Shown: piece by piece, positions 26,085 through 35,956 of the stretch
Numbering within the stretch: the stretch's first letter is position 1
Layout: each line of letters starts with the position of its first letter
DNA from: Closterium sp. Naga37s-1
Lineage: Eukaryota > Streptophyta > Zygnematophyceae > Desmidiales > Closteriaceae
NCBI GenBank assembly: GCA_947471745.1
Contig: CANJKZ010000518.1
Coordinates: forward strand, 1 to 64,000
DNA length: 64,000 nt
Direction: 5' to 3'
Translations under genes and position numbers: made by a program
Notes under the pieces: generated by a model
Database searches by the model: none
Told to the model about the DNA's origin: nothing
Seen by the model: the letters and a program-made list of their open reading frames with translations, nothing else

Positions 26085-26274
26085 CTGAGCGTGCCCGTGG
26101 TGCGTCTTGAGGCACGGCTCCGGCCCACCGAGCTGGCACTCGGGGCGGCCATTGGAGCGCCAGTCATGGCCGGTGGAGGTGTCGAGCATGACGTTCATCA
26201 TGTAAGGCGTGGCGCCCGCCAGCCCCGCCGCCACCATGCCTAGTGTTGACCCCTCCGTCACCAGGAACGAGTCG
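26085..26274 (-). CDS. GT37 fucosyltransferase-like exon (C-terminal motif)
   Basis: This 190-bp putative exon on the minus strand is bounded by an acceptor (TTGCCTGCCAG) and a donor (CAG|GTGGGG). It encodes 63 residues including VTEGSTLGMVAAGLAG and, near the end, GGPEPCLKTHH. From family knowledge, plant GT37 xyloglucan/galactoside 2-alpha-L-fucosyltransferases have a C-terminal block of the form L-L-S-x-x-D-x-L-V-T-x-x-x-S-T-x-G-x-V-A-x-G-L-G-G followed by a short loop and EPC. The match is good, so a Golgi glycosyltransferase acting on cell-wall xyloglucan or arabinogalactan is the likely ancestor. The reading phase joins exactly to the exon at 26810-26870. The donor is followed by a minisatellite and no clear next exon is visible, so the gene may be a fragment. 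An alternative is an unrelated protein with a chance similarity in a short block. Confidence 0.6.
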
Positions 26275-26375
26275 CTGGCAGGCAAGTGAGCACAAGCAAG
26301 CGGGCACAACGTGCAGAGGGGTGGAGGGACATGCACAGGCAGGTGAGCATGTTGTGAGGCGCCTCAAAACAACAC

Positions 26376-26436
26376 GCCCGCCAGTCCCGCCGCCACCATG
26401 CCCAGTGTTGATCCCTCCGTCACCAGAAAGGAGTCG
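26376..26436 (-). pseudogene. Duplicated 5' part of the GT37-like exon
   Basis: About 60 bp repeat the start of the exon at 26085-26274, including its acceptor (CTCTCTGGCAG) and the codons for DSFLVTEGSTLGMVAAGLAG, with a few substitutions (GACTCCTTT for GACTCGTTC, GGATCA for GGGTCA). Similarity ends at GGCGGGCG. The copy then runs into TGTTGTTTTGA, giving a stop, and has no donor. It sits between the two full exons, so splicing into it would truncate the product. Confidence 0.7.
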
Positions 26437-26450
26437 CTGCCAGAGAGAAA

Positions 26451-26711
26451 CGCACAGGCAGGTGGGCACACACAGGCAGGTGGGCACGCACAGGCAGGTG
26501 GGCACGCACAGGCAGGTGGGCACGCACAGGCAGGTGGGCACGCACAGGCAGGTGGGCACGCACAGGCAAGTGGGCACGCACAGGCAGGTGGGCACGCACA
26601 GGCAGGTGGGCACGCACAGGCAGGTGGGCACGCACAGGCAGGTGGGCACGCACAGGCAGGTGGGCACGGACAGGCAGGTGGGCACGCACAGGCAGGTGGG
26701 CACGCACAGGG
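26451..26711 (+). repeat. 18-bp minisatellite in the putative intron
   Basis: About 14 nearly perfect copies of CAGGCAGGTGGGCACGCA are present. On the minus (coding) strand the unit is pyrimidine-rich (TGCGTGCCCACCTGCCTG) and lies directly upstream of the acceptor at 26437-26447. It shares the CCCACCTGC motif with the 19-bp array at 25965-26084 but on the opposite strand. One unit reads GGACAG for GCACAG and one reads CAAGTG for CAGGTG. The three stop-free frames through it are repeat artefacts. Confidence 0.92.
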
Positions 26712-26809
26712 TGCATAGCTGCCCAAATCTGTGACATGACCAGCCTTGCAGTTGCGTTGGATTGCACTGCAATGTGCGCACTGCTCTGGATAGGGGGCGC
26801 GGGTCTCAC

Positions 26810-26870
26810 CAGAGTGCGAGGAGCCAGACGTCAATGACCGCGGTGCCAAAGTGAGGCCAGTCAAACATTT
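26810..26870 (-). CDS. GT37-like upstream exon, 5' end lost in satellite
   Basis: This minus-strand segment encodes [18 protein letters not shown] and ends at a donor, CTCTG|GTGAGA. It leaves two bases of a codon that are completed by the first base of the exon starting at 26274, so the two join in phase to give ...WLLAL-C-DSFLVTEG.... The block upstream of the L-V-T motif in GT37 enzymes has this form (small-residue rich, then M/V-x-L-L-S/A-L). No acceptor AG is present between this segment and the pyrimidine-rich strand of the 16-bp array, which starts at 26871, so the 5' part of the exon appears to be cut off. The intron to the next exon would be 535 bp. Confidence 0.55.
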
Positions 26871-29800
26871 GGGGGGGAGGCATGAGAGGGGGAAGGCATG
26901 AGAGGGGGAAGGCATGAGAGGGGGAAGGCATGAGAGGGGGAAGGCATGAGAGGGGGAAGGCATGAGAGGGGGAAGGCATGAGAGGGGGAAGGCATGAGAG
27001 GGGGAAGGCATGAGAGGGGGAAGGCATGAGAGGGGGAAGGCATGAGAGGGGGAAGGCATGAGAGGGGGAAGGCATGAGAGGGGGAAGGCATGAGAGGGGG
27101 AAGGCATGAGAGGGGGAAGGCATGAGAGGGGGAAGGGATGAGAGGGGGAAGGCATGAGGGGGGGAAGGCATGAGAGGAGGAAGGCATGAGAGGGGGAAGG
27201 CATGAGAGGGGGAAGGCATGAGAGGGGGAAGGCATGAGAGGGGGAAGGCATGAGAGGGGGAAGGCATGAGAGGGGGAAGGCATGAGAGGGGGAAGGCATG
27301 AGAGGGGGAAGGCATGAGAGGGGGAAGGCATGAGAAGGGGAAGGCATGAGAGGGGGAAGGCATGAGAGGGGGAAGGCATGAGAGGGGGAAGGCATGAGAG
27401 GGGGAAGGCATGAGAGGGGGAAGGCATGAGAGGGGGGAGGCATGAGAGGGGGAAGGCATGAGAGGGGGAAGGCATGAGAGGGGGAAGGCATGAGAGGGGG
27501 AAGGCATGAGAGGGGGAAGGCATGAGAGGGGGAAGGCATGAGAGGGGGAAGGCATGAGAGGGGGAAGGCATGAGAGGGGGAAGGCATGAGAGGGGGGAGG
27601 CATGAGAGGGGGAAGGCATGAGAGGGGGAAGGCATGAGAGGGGGAAGGCATGAGAGGGGGAAGGCATGAGAGGGGGAAGGCATGAGAGGGGGAAGGCATG
27701 AGAGGGGGAAGGCATGAGAGGGGGAAGGCATGAGAGGGGGAAGGCATGAGAGGGGGAAGGCATGAGAGGGGAAGGCATGAGAGGGGGAAGGCATGAGAGG
27801 GGGAAGGCATGAGAGGGGGGGGGCATGAGAGGGGGGAGGCATGAGAGGGGGAAGGCATGAGAGGGGGGAGGCATGAGAGGGGGAAGGCATGAGAGGGGGA
27901 AGGCATGAGAGGGGGAAGGCATGAGAGGGGGGAGGCATGAGAGGGGGGAGGCATGAGAGAGGGAAGGCATGAGAGGGGGAAGACATGAGAGGGGGAAGGC
28001 ATGAGAGGGGGAAGGCATGAGAGGGGGGAGGCATGAGAGGGGGAAGGCATGAGAGGGGGAAGGCATGAGAGGGGGAAGGCATGAGAGGGGGAAGGCATGA
28101 GAGGGGGAAGGCATGAGAGGGGGGAGGCATGAGAGGGGGGAGGCATGAGAGGGGGAAGGCATGAGAGGGGGAAGGCATGAGAGGGGGAAGGCATGAGAGG
28201 GGGAAGGCATGTGAGGGGGAAGGGATGAGAGGGGGAAGGCATGAGAGGGGGAAGGCATGAGAGGGGGAAGGCATGAGAGGGGGAAGGCATGAGAGGGGAA
28301 GGCATGAGAGGGGAAGGCATGAGAGGGGAAGGCATGAGAGGGGGAAGGCATGAGAGGGGGAAGGCATGAGAGGGGGAAGGCATGAGAGGGGGAAGGCATG
28401 AGAGGGGGAAGGCATGAGAGGGGGAAGGCATGAGAGGGGGAAGGCATGAGAGAGAGAAGGCATGAGAGGGGAAGGCATGAGAGGGGGAAGGCATGAGAGG
28501 GGGAAGGCATGAGAGGGGGAAGGCATGAGAGGGGGAAGGCATGAGAGGGGGAAGGCATGAGAGGGGGAAGGCATGAGAGGGGGAAGGCATGAGAGGGGGA
28601 AGGCATGAGAGGGGGAAGGCATGAGAGGGGGAAGGCATGAGAGGGGGAAGGCATGAGAGGGGGGAAGGCATGAGAGGGGGAAGGCATGAGAGGGGGAAGG
28701 CATGAGAGGGGGAAGGCATGAGAGGGGGAAGGCATGAGAGGGGGAAGGCATGAGAGGGGGAAGGCATGAGAGGAGGAAGGCATGAGAGGGGGAAGGCATG
28801 AGAGGGGGAAGGCATGAGAGGGGGAAGGCATGAGAGGGGGAAGGCATGAGAGGGGGAAGGCATGAGAGGGGGAAGGCATGAGAGGGGGAAGGCATGAGAG
28901 GGGGAAGGCATGAGAGGGGGAAGGCATGAGAGGGGGGAAGGCATGAGAGGGGGAAGGCATGAGAAGGGGAAGGCATGAGAGGGGGAAAACATGAGAGGGG
29001 GAAGGCATGAGAGGGGGAAGGCATGAGAGGAGGAAGGCATGAGAGGGGGAAGGCATGAGAAGGGGAAGGCATGAGAGGGGGAAGGCATGAGAGGGGGAAG
29101 GCATGAGAGGGGGAAGGCATGAGAGGCATGAGAGGGGGAAGGCATGAGAGGGGGAAGGCATGAGAGGGGGAAGGCATGAGAGGGGGAAGGCATGAGAGGG
29201 GGAAGGCATGAGAGGGGGAAGGCATGAGAGGGGGAAGGCATGAGAGGGGGAAGGCATGCGAGGGGGAAGGCATGAGAGGGGGAAGGCATGAGAGGGGGAA
29301 GGCATGAGAGGGGGAAGGCATGAGAGGGGGAAGGCATGAGAGGGGGAAGGCATGAGAGGGGGAAGGCATGAGAGGGGGAAGGCATGAGAGGGGGAAGGCA
29401 TGAGAGGGGGAAGGCATGAGAGGGGGAAGGCATGAGAGGGGGAAGGCATGAGAGGGGGAAGGCATGAGAGGGGGAAGGCATGAGAGGGGGAAGGCATGAG
29501 AGGGGGAAGGCATGAGAGGGGGAAGGCATGAGAGGGGGAAGGCATGAGAGGGGGAAGGCATGAGAGGGGGAAGGCATGAGAGGGGGAAGGCATGAGAGGG
29601 GGAAGGCATGAGAGGGGGAAGCATGAGAGGGGGAAGGCATGGAGAGGGGGAAGGCATGAGAGGGGGAAGGCATGAGAGGGGGAAGGCATGAGAGGGGGAA
29701 GGCATGAGAGGGGGAAGGCATGAGAGGGGGGGAGGCATGAGAGGGGGAAGGCATGAGAGGGGGGAAGGCATGAGAGGGGGAAGGCATGAGAGGGGGAAGG

Positions 29801-32800
29801 CATGAGAGGGGGAAGGCATGAGAGGGGGAGGCATGAGAGGGGGAAGGCATGAGAGGGGGAAGGCATGAGAGGGGGAAGGCATGAGAGGGGGAAGGCATGA
29901 GAGGGGGAAGGCATGAGAGGGGGGAGGCATGAGAGGGGGAGGCATGAGAGGGGGAAGGCATGAGAGGGGGAAGGCATGAGAGGGGGAAGGCATGAGAGGG
30001 GGAAGGCATGAGAGGGGGAAGGCATGAGAGGGGGAAGGCATGAGAGGGGGGAGGCATGGGAGGGGGGGGCATGAGAGGGGAAGGCATGAGAGGGGGAAGG
30101 CATGAGAGGGGGAAGGCATGAGAGGGGGAAGGCATGAGAGGGGGAGGCATGAGAGGGGGAAGGCATGAGAGGGGGAAGGCATGAGAGGGGGAAGGCATGA
30201 GAGGGGGAAGGCATGAGAGGGGGAAGGCATGAGAGGGGGGAGGCATGAGAGGGGGGAAGGCATGAGAGGGGGAAGGCATGAGAGGGGGAAGGCATGAGAG
30301 GGGGAAGGCATGAGAGGGGGAAGGCATGAGAGGGGGAAGGCATGAGAGGGGGAAGGCATGAGAGGGGGAAGGCATGAGAGGGGGAAGGCATGAGAGGGGA
30401 AGGCATGAGAAGGGGGAAGGGCATTGAGAGGGGGAAGGCATGAGAGGGGGGAAGGCATGAGAGGGGGAAGGCATGAGAGGGGGAAGGGCATGAGAGGGGG
30501 AAGGCATAGAGAGGGGGAAGGCATGAGAGGGGGAAGGCATGAGAGGGGGAAGGCATGAGAGGGGGAAGGCATGAGAGGGGAAGGCATGAGAGGGGAAGGC
30601 ATGAGAGGGGGGAAGGCATGAGAGGGGGAAAGGCATGAGAGGGGGAAGCATGAGAGGGGGAAGGCATGAGAGGGGGAAGGCATGAGAGGGGGAAGCATGA
30701 GAGGGGGAAGGCATGAGAGAGGAGGAGGCATGAGAGGGGGAAGCATTGAGAGGGGGAAGGCATGAGAGGGGGAAGGCATGAGAGGGGGAGGCATGAGAGG
30801 GGGAAGGCATGAGAGGGGGAAGGCATGAGAGGGGGAAGGCATGAGGAGGGGGAGAGCATGAGAGGGGAAGGCATGAGAGGGGGAATGCATGAGAGGGGGA
30901 AGGCATGAGAGGGGGAAGGCATGAGAGGGGGAAGGCATGAGAGGGGGAAGGCATGAGAGGGGGAAGGCATGAGAGGGGGAAGGCATGAGAGGGGGAAGGC
31001 ATGAGAGGGGGAAGGCATGAGAGGGGGGGAAGGCATGAGAGGGGGAAGGCATGAGAGGGGGAAGGCATGAGAGGGGGAAGGCATGAGAGGGGGAAGGCAT
31101 GAGAGGGGGAAGGCATGAGAGGGGGAAGGCATGAGAGGGGGAAGGCATGAGAGGGGGAAGGCATGAGAGGGGGAAGGCATGAGAGGGGGAAGGCATGAGA
31201 GGGGGAAGCATGAGAGGGGAAGGCATGAGAGGGGGAAGGCATGAGAGGGGGAAGGCATGAGAGGGGGAAGGCATGAGAGGGGGAAGGCATGAGAGGGGGA
31301 GGCATGAGAGGGGAAGGCATGAGAGGGGGAAGGCATGAGAGGGGGAAGGCATGAGAGGGGGAAGGCATGAGAGGGGGAAGGCATGAGAGGGGGAAGGCAT
31401 GAGAGGGGGAAGGCATGAGAGGGGGAAGGCATGAGAGGGGGAAGGCATGAGAGGGGGAAGGCATGAGAGGGGGAAGGCATGAGAGGGGGAAGGCATGAGA
31501 GGGGAAGGCATGAGAGGGGGAAGGCATGAGAGGGGGAAGGCATGAGAGGGGGAAGCATGAGAGGGGGAAGGCATGAGAGGGGGAAGGCATGAGAGGGGGA
31601 AGGCATGAGAGGGGGAAGGCATGAGAGGGGGAAGGCATGAGAGGGGGAAGGCATGAGAGGGGGAAGGCATGAGAGGGGGAAGGCATGAGAGGGGGAAGGC
31701 ATGAGAGGGGGAAGGCATGAGAGGGGGAGGCATGAGAGGGGAAGGCATGAGAGGGGGGAAGGCATTGAGAGGGGGAAGGCATGAGAGGGGGAAGGCATGA
31801 GAGGGGGAAGGCATGAGAGGGGGAAGGCATGAGAGGGGGAAGGCATGAGAGGGGGAAGGCATGAGAGGGGGAAGGCCATGAGAGGGGGAAGGCATGAGAG
31901 GGGGAAGGCATGAGAGGGGGAAGGCATGAGAGGGGGAAGGCATGAGAGGGGGAAGGCCTGAGAGGGGGAAGGCATGAGAGGGGAAGGCATGAGAGGGGGA
32001 AGGCATGAGAGGGGGAAGGCATGAGAGGGGGAAGGCATGAGAGGGGGAAGGCAATGAGAGGGGGAAGGCATGAGAGGGGGAAGGCATGAGAGGGGGAAGG
32101 CATGAGAGGGGGAAGGCATGAGAGGGGGAAGGCATGAGAGGGGGAAGGCATGAGAGGGGGAAGGCATGAGAGGGGGAAGGCATGAGAGGGGGAAGGCATG
32201 AGAGGGGGAAGGCATGAGAGGGGGAAGGCATGAGAGGGGGAAGGCATGAGAGGGGGAAGGCATGAGAGGGGGAAGGCATGAGAGGGGGAAGGCATGAGAG
32301 GGGGAAGGCATGAGAGGGGGAAGGCATGAGAGGGGGAAGGCATGAGAGGGGGAAGGCATGAGAGGGGGAAGGCATGAGAGGGGGAAGGCATGAGAGGGGG
32401 AAGGCATGAGAGGGGGGAAGGCATGAGAGGGGGAAGGCATGAGAGGGGGAAGGCATGAGAGGGGGAAGGCATGAGAGGGGGAAGGCATGAGAGGGGGAAG
32501 GCATGAGAGGGGGAAGGCATGAGAGGGGGAAGGCATGAGAGGGGGAAGGCATGAGAGGGGGAAGGCATGAGAGGGGGAAGGCATGAGAGGGGGAAGGCAT
32601 GAGAGGGGGAAGGCATGAGAGGGGGAAGGCATGAGAGGGGGAAGGCATGAGAGGGGGAAGGCATGAGAGGGGGAAGGCATGAGAGGGGGAAGGCATGAGA
32701 GGGGGAAGGCATGAGAGGGGGAAGGCATGAGAGGGGGAAGGCATGAGAGGGGGAAGGCATGAGAGGGGGAAGGCATGAGAGGGGGAAGGCATGAGAGGGG

Positions 32801-35392
32801 GAAGGCATGAGAGGGGGAAGGCATGAGAGGGGGAAGGCATGAGAGGGGGAAGGCATGAGAGGGGGAAGGCATGAGAGGGGGAAGGCATGAGAGGGGGAAG
32901 GCATGAGAGGGGGAAGGCATGAGAGGGGGAAGCATGAGAGGGGAAGGCATGAGAGGGGGAAGGCATGAGAGGGGGAAGGCATGAGAGGGGGAAGGCATGA
33001 GAGGGGGAAGGCATGAGAGGGGGAAGGCATGAGAGGGGGAAGGCATGAGAGGGGGAAGGCATGAGAGGGGGAAGGCATGAGAGGGGAAGGCATGAGAGGG
33101 GGAAGGCATGAGAGGGGGAAGGCATGAGAGGGGGAAGGCATGAGAGGGGGAAGGCATGAGAGGGGGAAGGCATGAGAGGGGAAGGCATGAGAGGGGGAAG
33201 GCATGAGAGGGGGAAGGCATGAGAGGGGGAAGGCATGAGAGGGGAAGGCATGAGAGGGGGAAGGCATGAGAGGGGGAAGGCATGAGAGGGGGAAGGCATG
33301 AGAGGGGGAAGGCATGAGAGGGGGAAGGCATGAGAGGGGGAAGGCATGAGAGGGGGAAGGCATGAGAGGGGGAAGGCATGAGAGGGGGAAGGCATGAGAG
33401 GGGGAAGGCATGAGAGGGGGAAGGCATGAGAGGGGGAAGGCATGAGAGGGGGAAGGCATGAGAGGGGGAAGGCATGAGAGGGGGAAGGCATGAGAGGGGG
33501 AAGGCATGAGAGGGGAAGGCATGAGAGGGGGAAGGCATGAGAGGGGGAAGGCATGAGAGGGGGAAGGCATGAGAGGGGGAAGGCATGAGAGGGGGAAGGC
33601 ATGAGAGGGGGAAGGCATGAGAGGGGGAAGGCATGAGAGGGGGAGGCATGAGAGGGGGAAGGCATGAGAGGGGGAAGGCATGAGAGGGGGAAGGCATGAG
33701 AGGGGGAAGGCATGAGAGGGGAAGGCATGAGAGGGGGAAGGCATGAGAGGGGAAGGCATGAGAGGGGGAAGGCATGAGAGGGGGAAGGCATGAGAGGGGG
33801 AAGGCATGAGAGGGGGGAGGCATGAGAGGGGAAGGCATGAGAGGGGGAAGGCATGAGAGGGGGAAGGCATGAGAGGGGGAAGGCATGAGAGGGGGAAGGC
33901 ATGAGAGGGGGAAGGCATGAGATGGGGAAGGCATGAGAGGGGGAAGGCATGAGAGGGGGAAGGCATGAGAGGGGGAAGGCATGAGAGGGGGAAGGCATGA
34001 GAGGGGGAAGGCATGAGAGGGGGAAGGCATGAGAGGGGGAAGGCATGAGAGGGGGAAGGCATGAGAGGGGGAAGGCATGAGAGGGGGAAGGCATGAGAGG
34101 GGGAAGGCATGAGAGGGGGAAGGCATGAGAGGGGGAAGGCATGAGAGGGGGAAGGCATGAGAGGGGGAAGGCATGAGAGGGGGAAGGCATGAGAGGGGGA
34201 AGGCATGAGAGGGGGAAGGCATGAGAGGGGGAAGGCATGAGAGGGGGAAGGCATGAGAGGGGGAAGGCATGAGAGGGGGAAGGCATGAGAGGGGGAAGGC
34301 ATGAGAGGGGGAAGGCATGAGAGGGGGAAGGCATGAGAGGCATGAGAGGGGGAAGGCATGAGAGGGGGAAGGCATGAGAGGGGGAAGGCATGAGAGGGGG
34401 AAGGCATGAGAGGGGGAAGGCATGAGAGGGGGAAGGCATGAGAGGGGGAAGGCATGAGAGGGGGAAGGCATGCGAGGGGGAAGGCATGAGAGGGGGAAGG
34501 CATGAGAGGGGGAAGGCATGAGAGGGGGAAGGCATGAGAGGGGGAAGGCATGAGAGGGGGAAGGCATGAGAGGGGGAAGGCATGAGAGGGAAAAGGCATG
34601 AGAGGGGGAAGGCATGAGAGGGGGAAGGCATGAGAGGGGGAAGGCATGAGAGGGGGAAGGCATGAGGGGGGGAAGTCATGAGAGGGGGAAGGCATGAGAG
34701 GGGGAAGGCATGAGAGGGAGAAGGCATGAGAGGGGGAAGGCATGAGAGGGGGAAGGCATGAGAGGGGGAAGGCATGAGAGGGGGAAGGCATGAGAGGGGG
34801 AAGGCATGAGAGGGGGAAGGCATGAGAGGGGGAAGGCATGAGAAGGGGAAGGCATGAGAGGGGGAAGGCATGAGAGGGGGAAGGCATGAGAGGGGGGAGG
34901 CATGAGAGGGGGAAGGCATGAGAGGGGGAAGGCATGACAGGGGGAAAGCATGCGAAGGGGAAGGCATGAGAGGGGGAAGGCATGAGAGGGGGAAGGAATG
35001 AGAGGGGGAAGGCATGAGAGGGGGAAGGCATGAGAGGGGGAAGGCATGAGAGGGGGAAGACATGAGAGGGGAAAGGCATGAGAGGGGGAATGCATGAGAG
35101 GGGGAAGGCATGAGAGGGGGAAGGCATGAGAGGGGGAAGGCATGAGAGGGGGAAGGCATGAGAGGGGGAAGGCATGAGAGGGGGAAGGCATGAGAGGGGG
35201 AAGGCATGAGAGGGGGAAGGCATGAGAGGGGGAAGGCATGAGAGGGGGAAGGCATGAGAGAGGGAAGGCAATGAGAGGGGAAGGCATGAGAGGGGGAAGG
35301 CATGAGAGGGGGAAGGCATGAGAGGGGGAAGGCATGAGAGGGGGAAGGCATTGAGAGGGGGAAGGCATGAGAGAGGGAAGGCATGAGAGGGG
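26871..35392 (+). repeat. 16-bp purine-rich minisatellite, array 2
   Basis: About 530 copies of GAGAGGGGGAAGGCAT are present in the same orientation as array 1. From roughly 26880 to 29600 and from 31750 to 35390 the 16-bp register is largely intact. From about 29620 to 31740 indels are frequent, many giving 15-bp or shorter units (GGGGGAAGCATGAGA, AGAGGGGGGGAG). Substitution variants (AGAAGGGG, CATGCGAGG, AAGACATG) are scattered. All three frames of the minus strand stay open for 7.8-9.0 kb because 16 is not a multiple of 3 and the unit contains no stop in any phase. Confidence 0.97.
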
Positions 35393-35956
35393 CGGGGTGA
35401 TGGAAAGAGGGAGAATGGGGCGGGGTGATGGAAAGCGGGAGAATGGGGTGGGGTGATGGAAAGCGGGAGAATGGGGCGGGGTAATGGAAAGCGGGAGAAT
35501 GGGGCGGGGTGATGGAAAGAGGGAGAATGGGGCGGGGTGATGGAAAGCGGGAGAACGGGGCGGGGTGATGGAAAGCAGGAGAACGGGGCGGGGTGATGGG
35601 AAGCGGGAGAATGGGGCGGGGTGATGGAAAGAGGGAGAATGGGGCGGGGTGATGGAAAGAGGGAGAATGGGGCGGGGTGATGGAAGGAGGGAGGTTAAGA
35701 CGGGGTGATGGAAAGCGGGAGAATGGAGCGGGGTGATGGGAAGAGGGAGAATGGGGCGGGGTGATGGAAAGCGGGAGAATGGGGCGGGGTGATAGGAAGC
35801 GGGAGAATGGGGCGGGTTATGGAAAGCGGGAGAATGGGGCGGGGTGATGGAAAGCGGGAGAATGGTGCAGGGTGATGGAAAGAGGGAGAATGGGGCGGGG
35901 TGATGGAAAGAGGGAGAATGGGGTGGGGTGATGGAAGGAGGGAGAATGTGGCAGGG
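35389..35956 (+). repeat. 28-bp G-rich minisatellite, short array 2
   Basis: About 20 copies of the same 28-bp unit as 10077-10559 are present, in the same position between the 16-bp array and the 184-bp satellite. The right 350 bp align unit by unit with the first array, including the shared variant GGGAGGTTAAGA, GATAGGAAG and GGGTTATGG. The left part has three to four additional units. Confidence 0.95.

Noticed and set aside
26364..35384. Open frames of 2600-3006 codons on the minus strand, proline/serine/leucine-rich
   Set aside because: Three overlapping frames over the same 16-bp repeat are all open because the unit has no stop in any phase; no start context, splice sites or non-repeat domain supports a protein.
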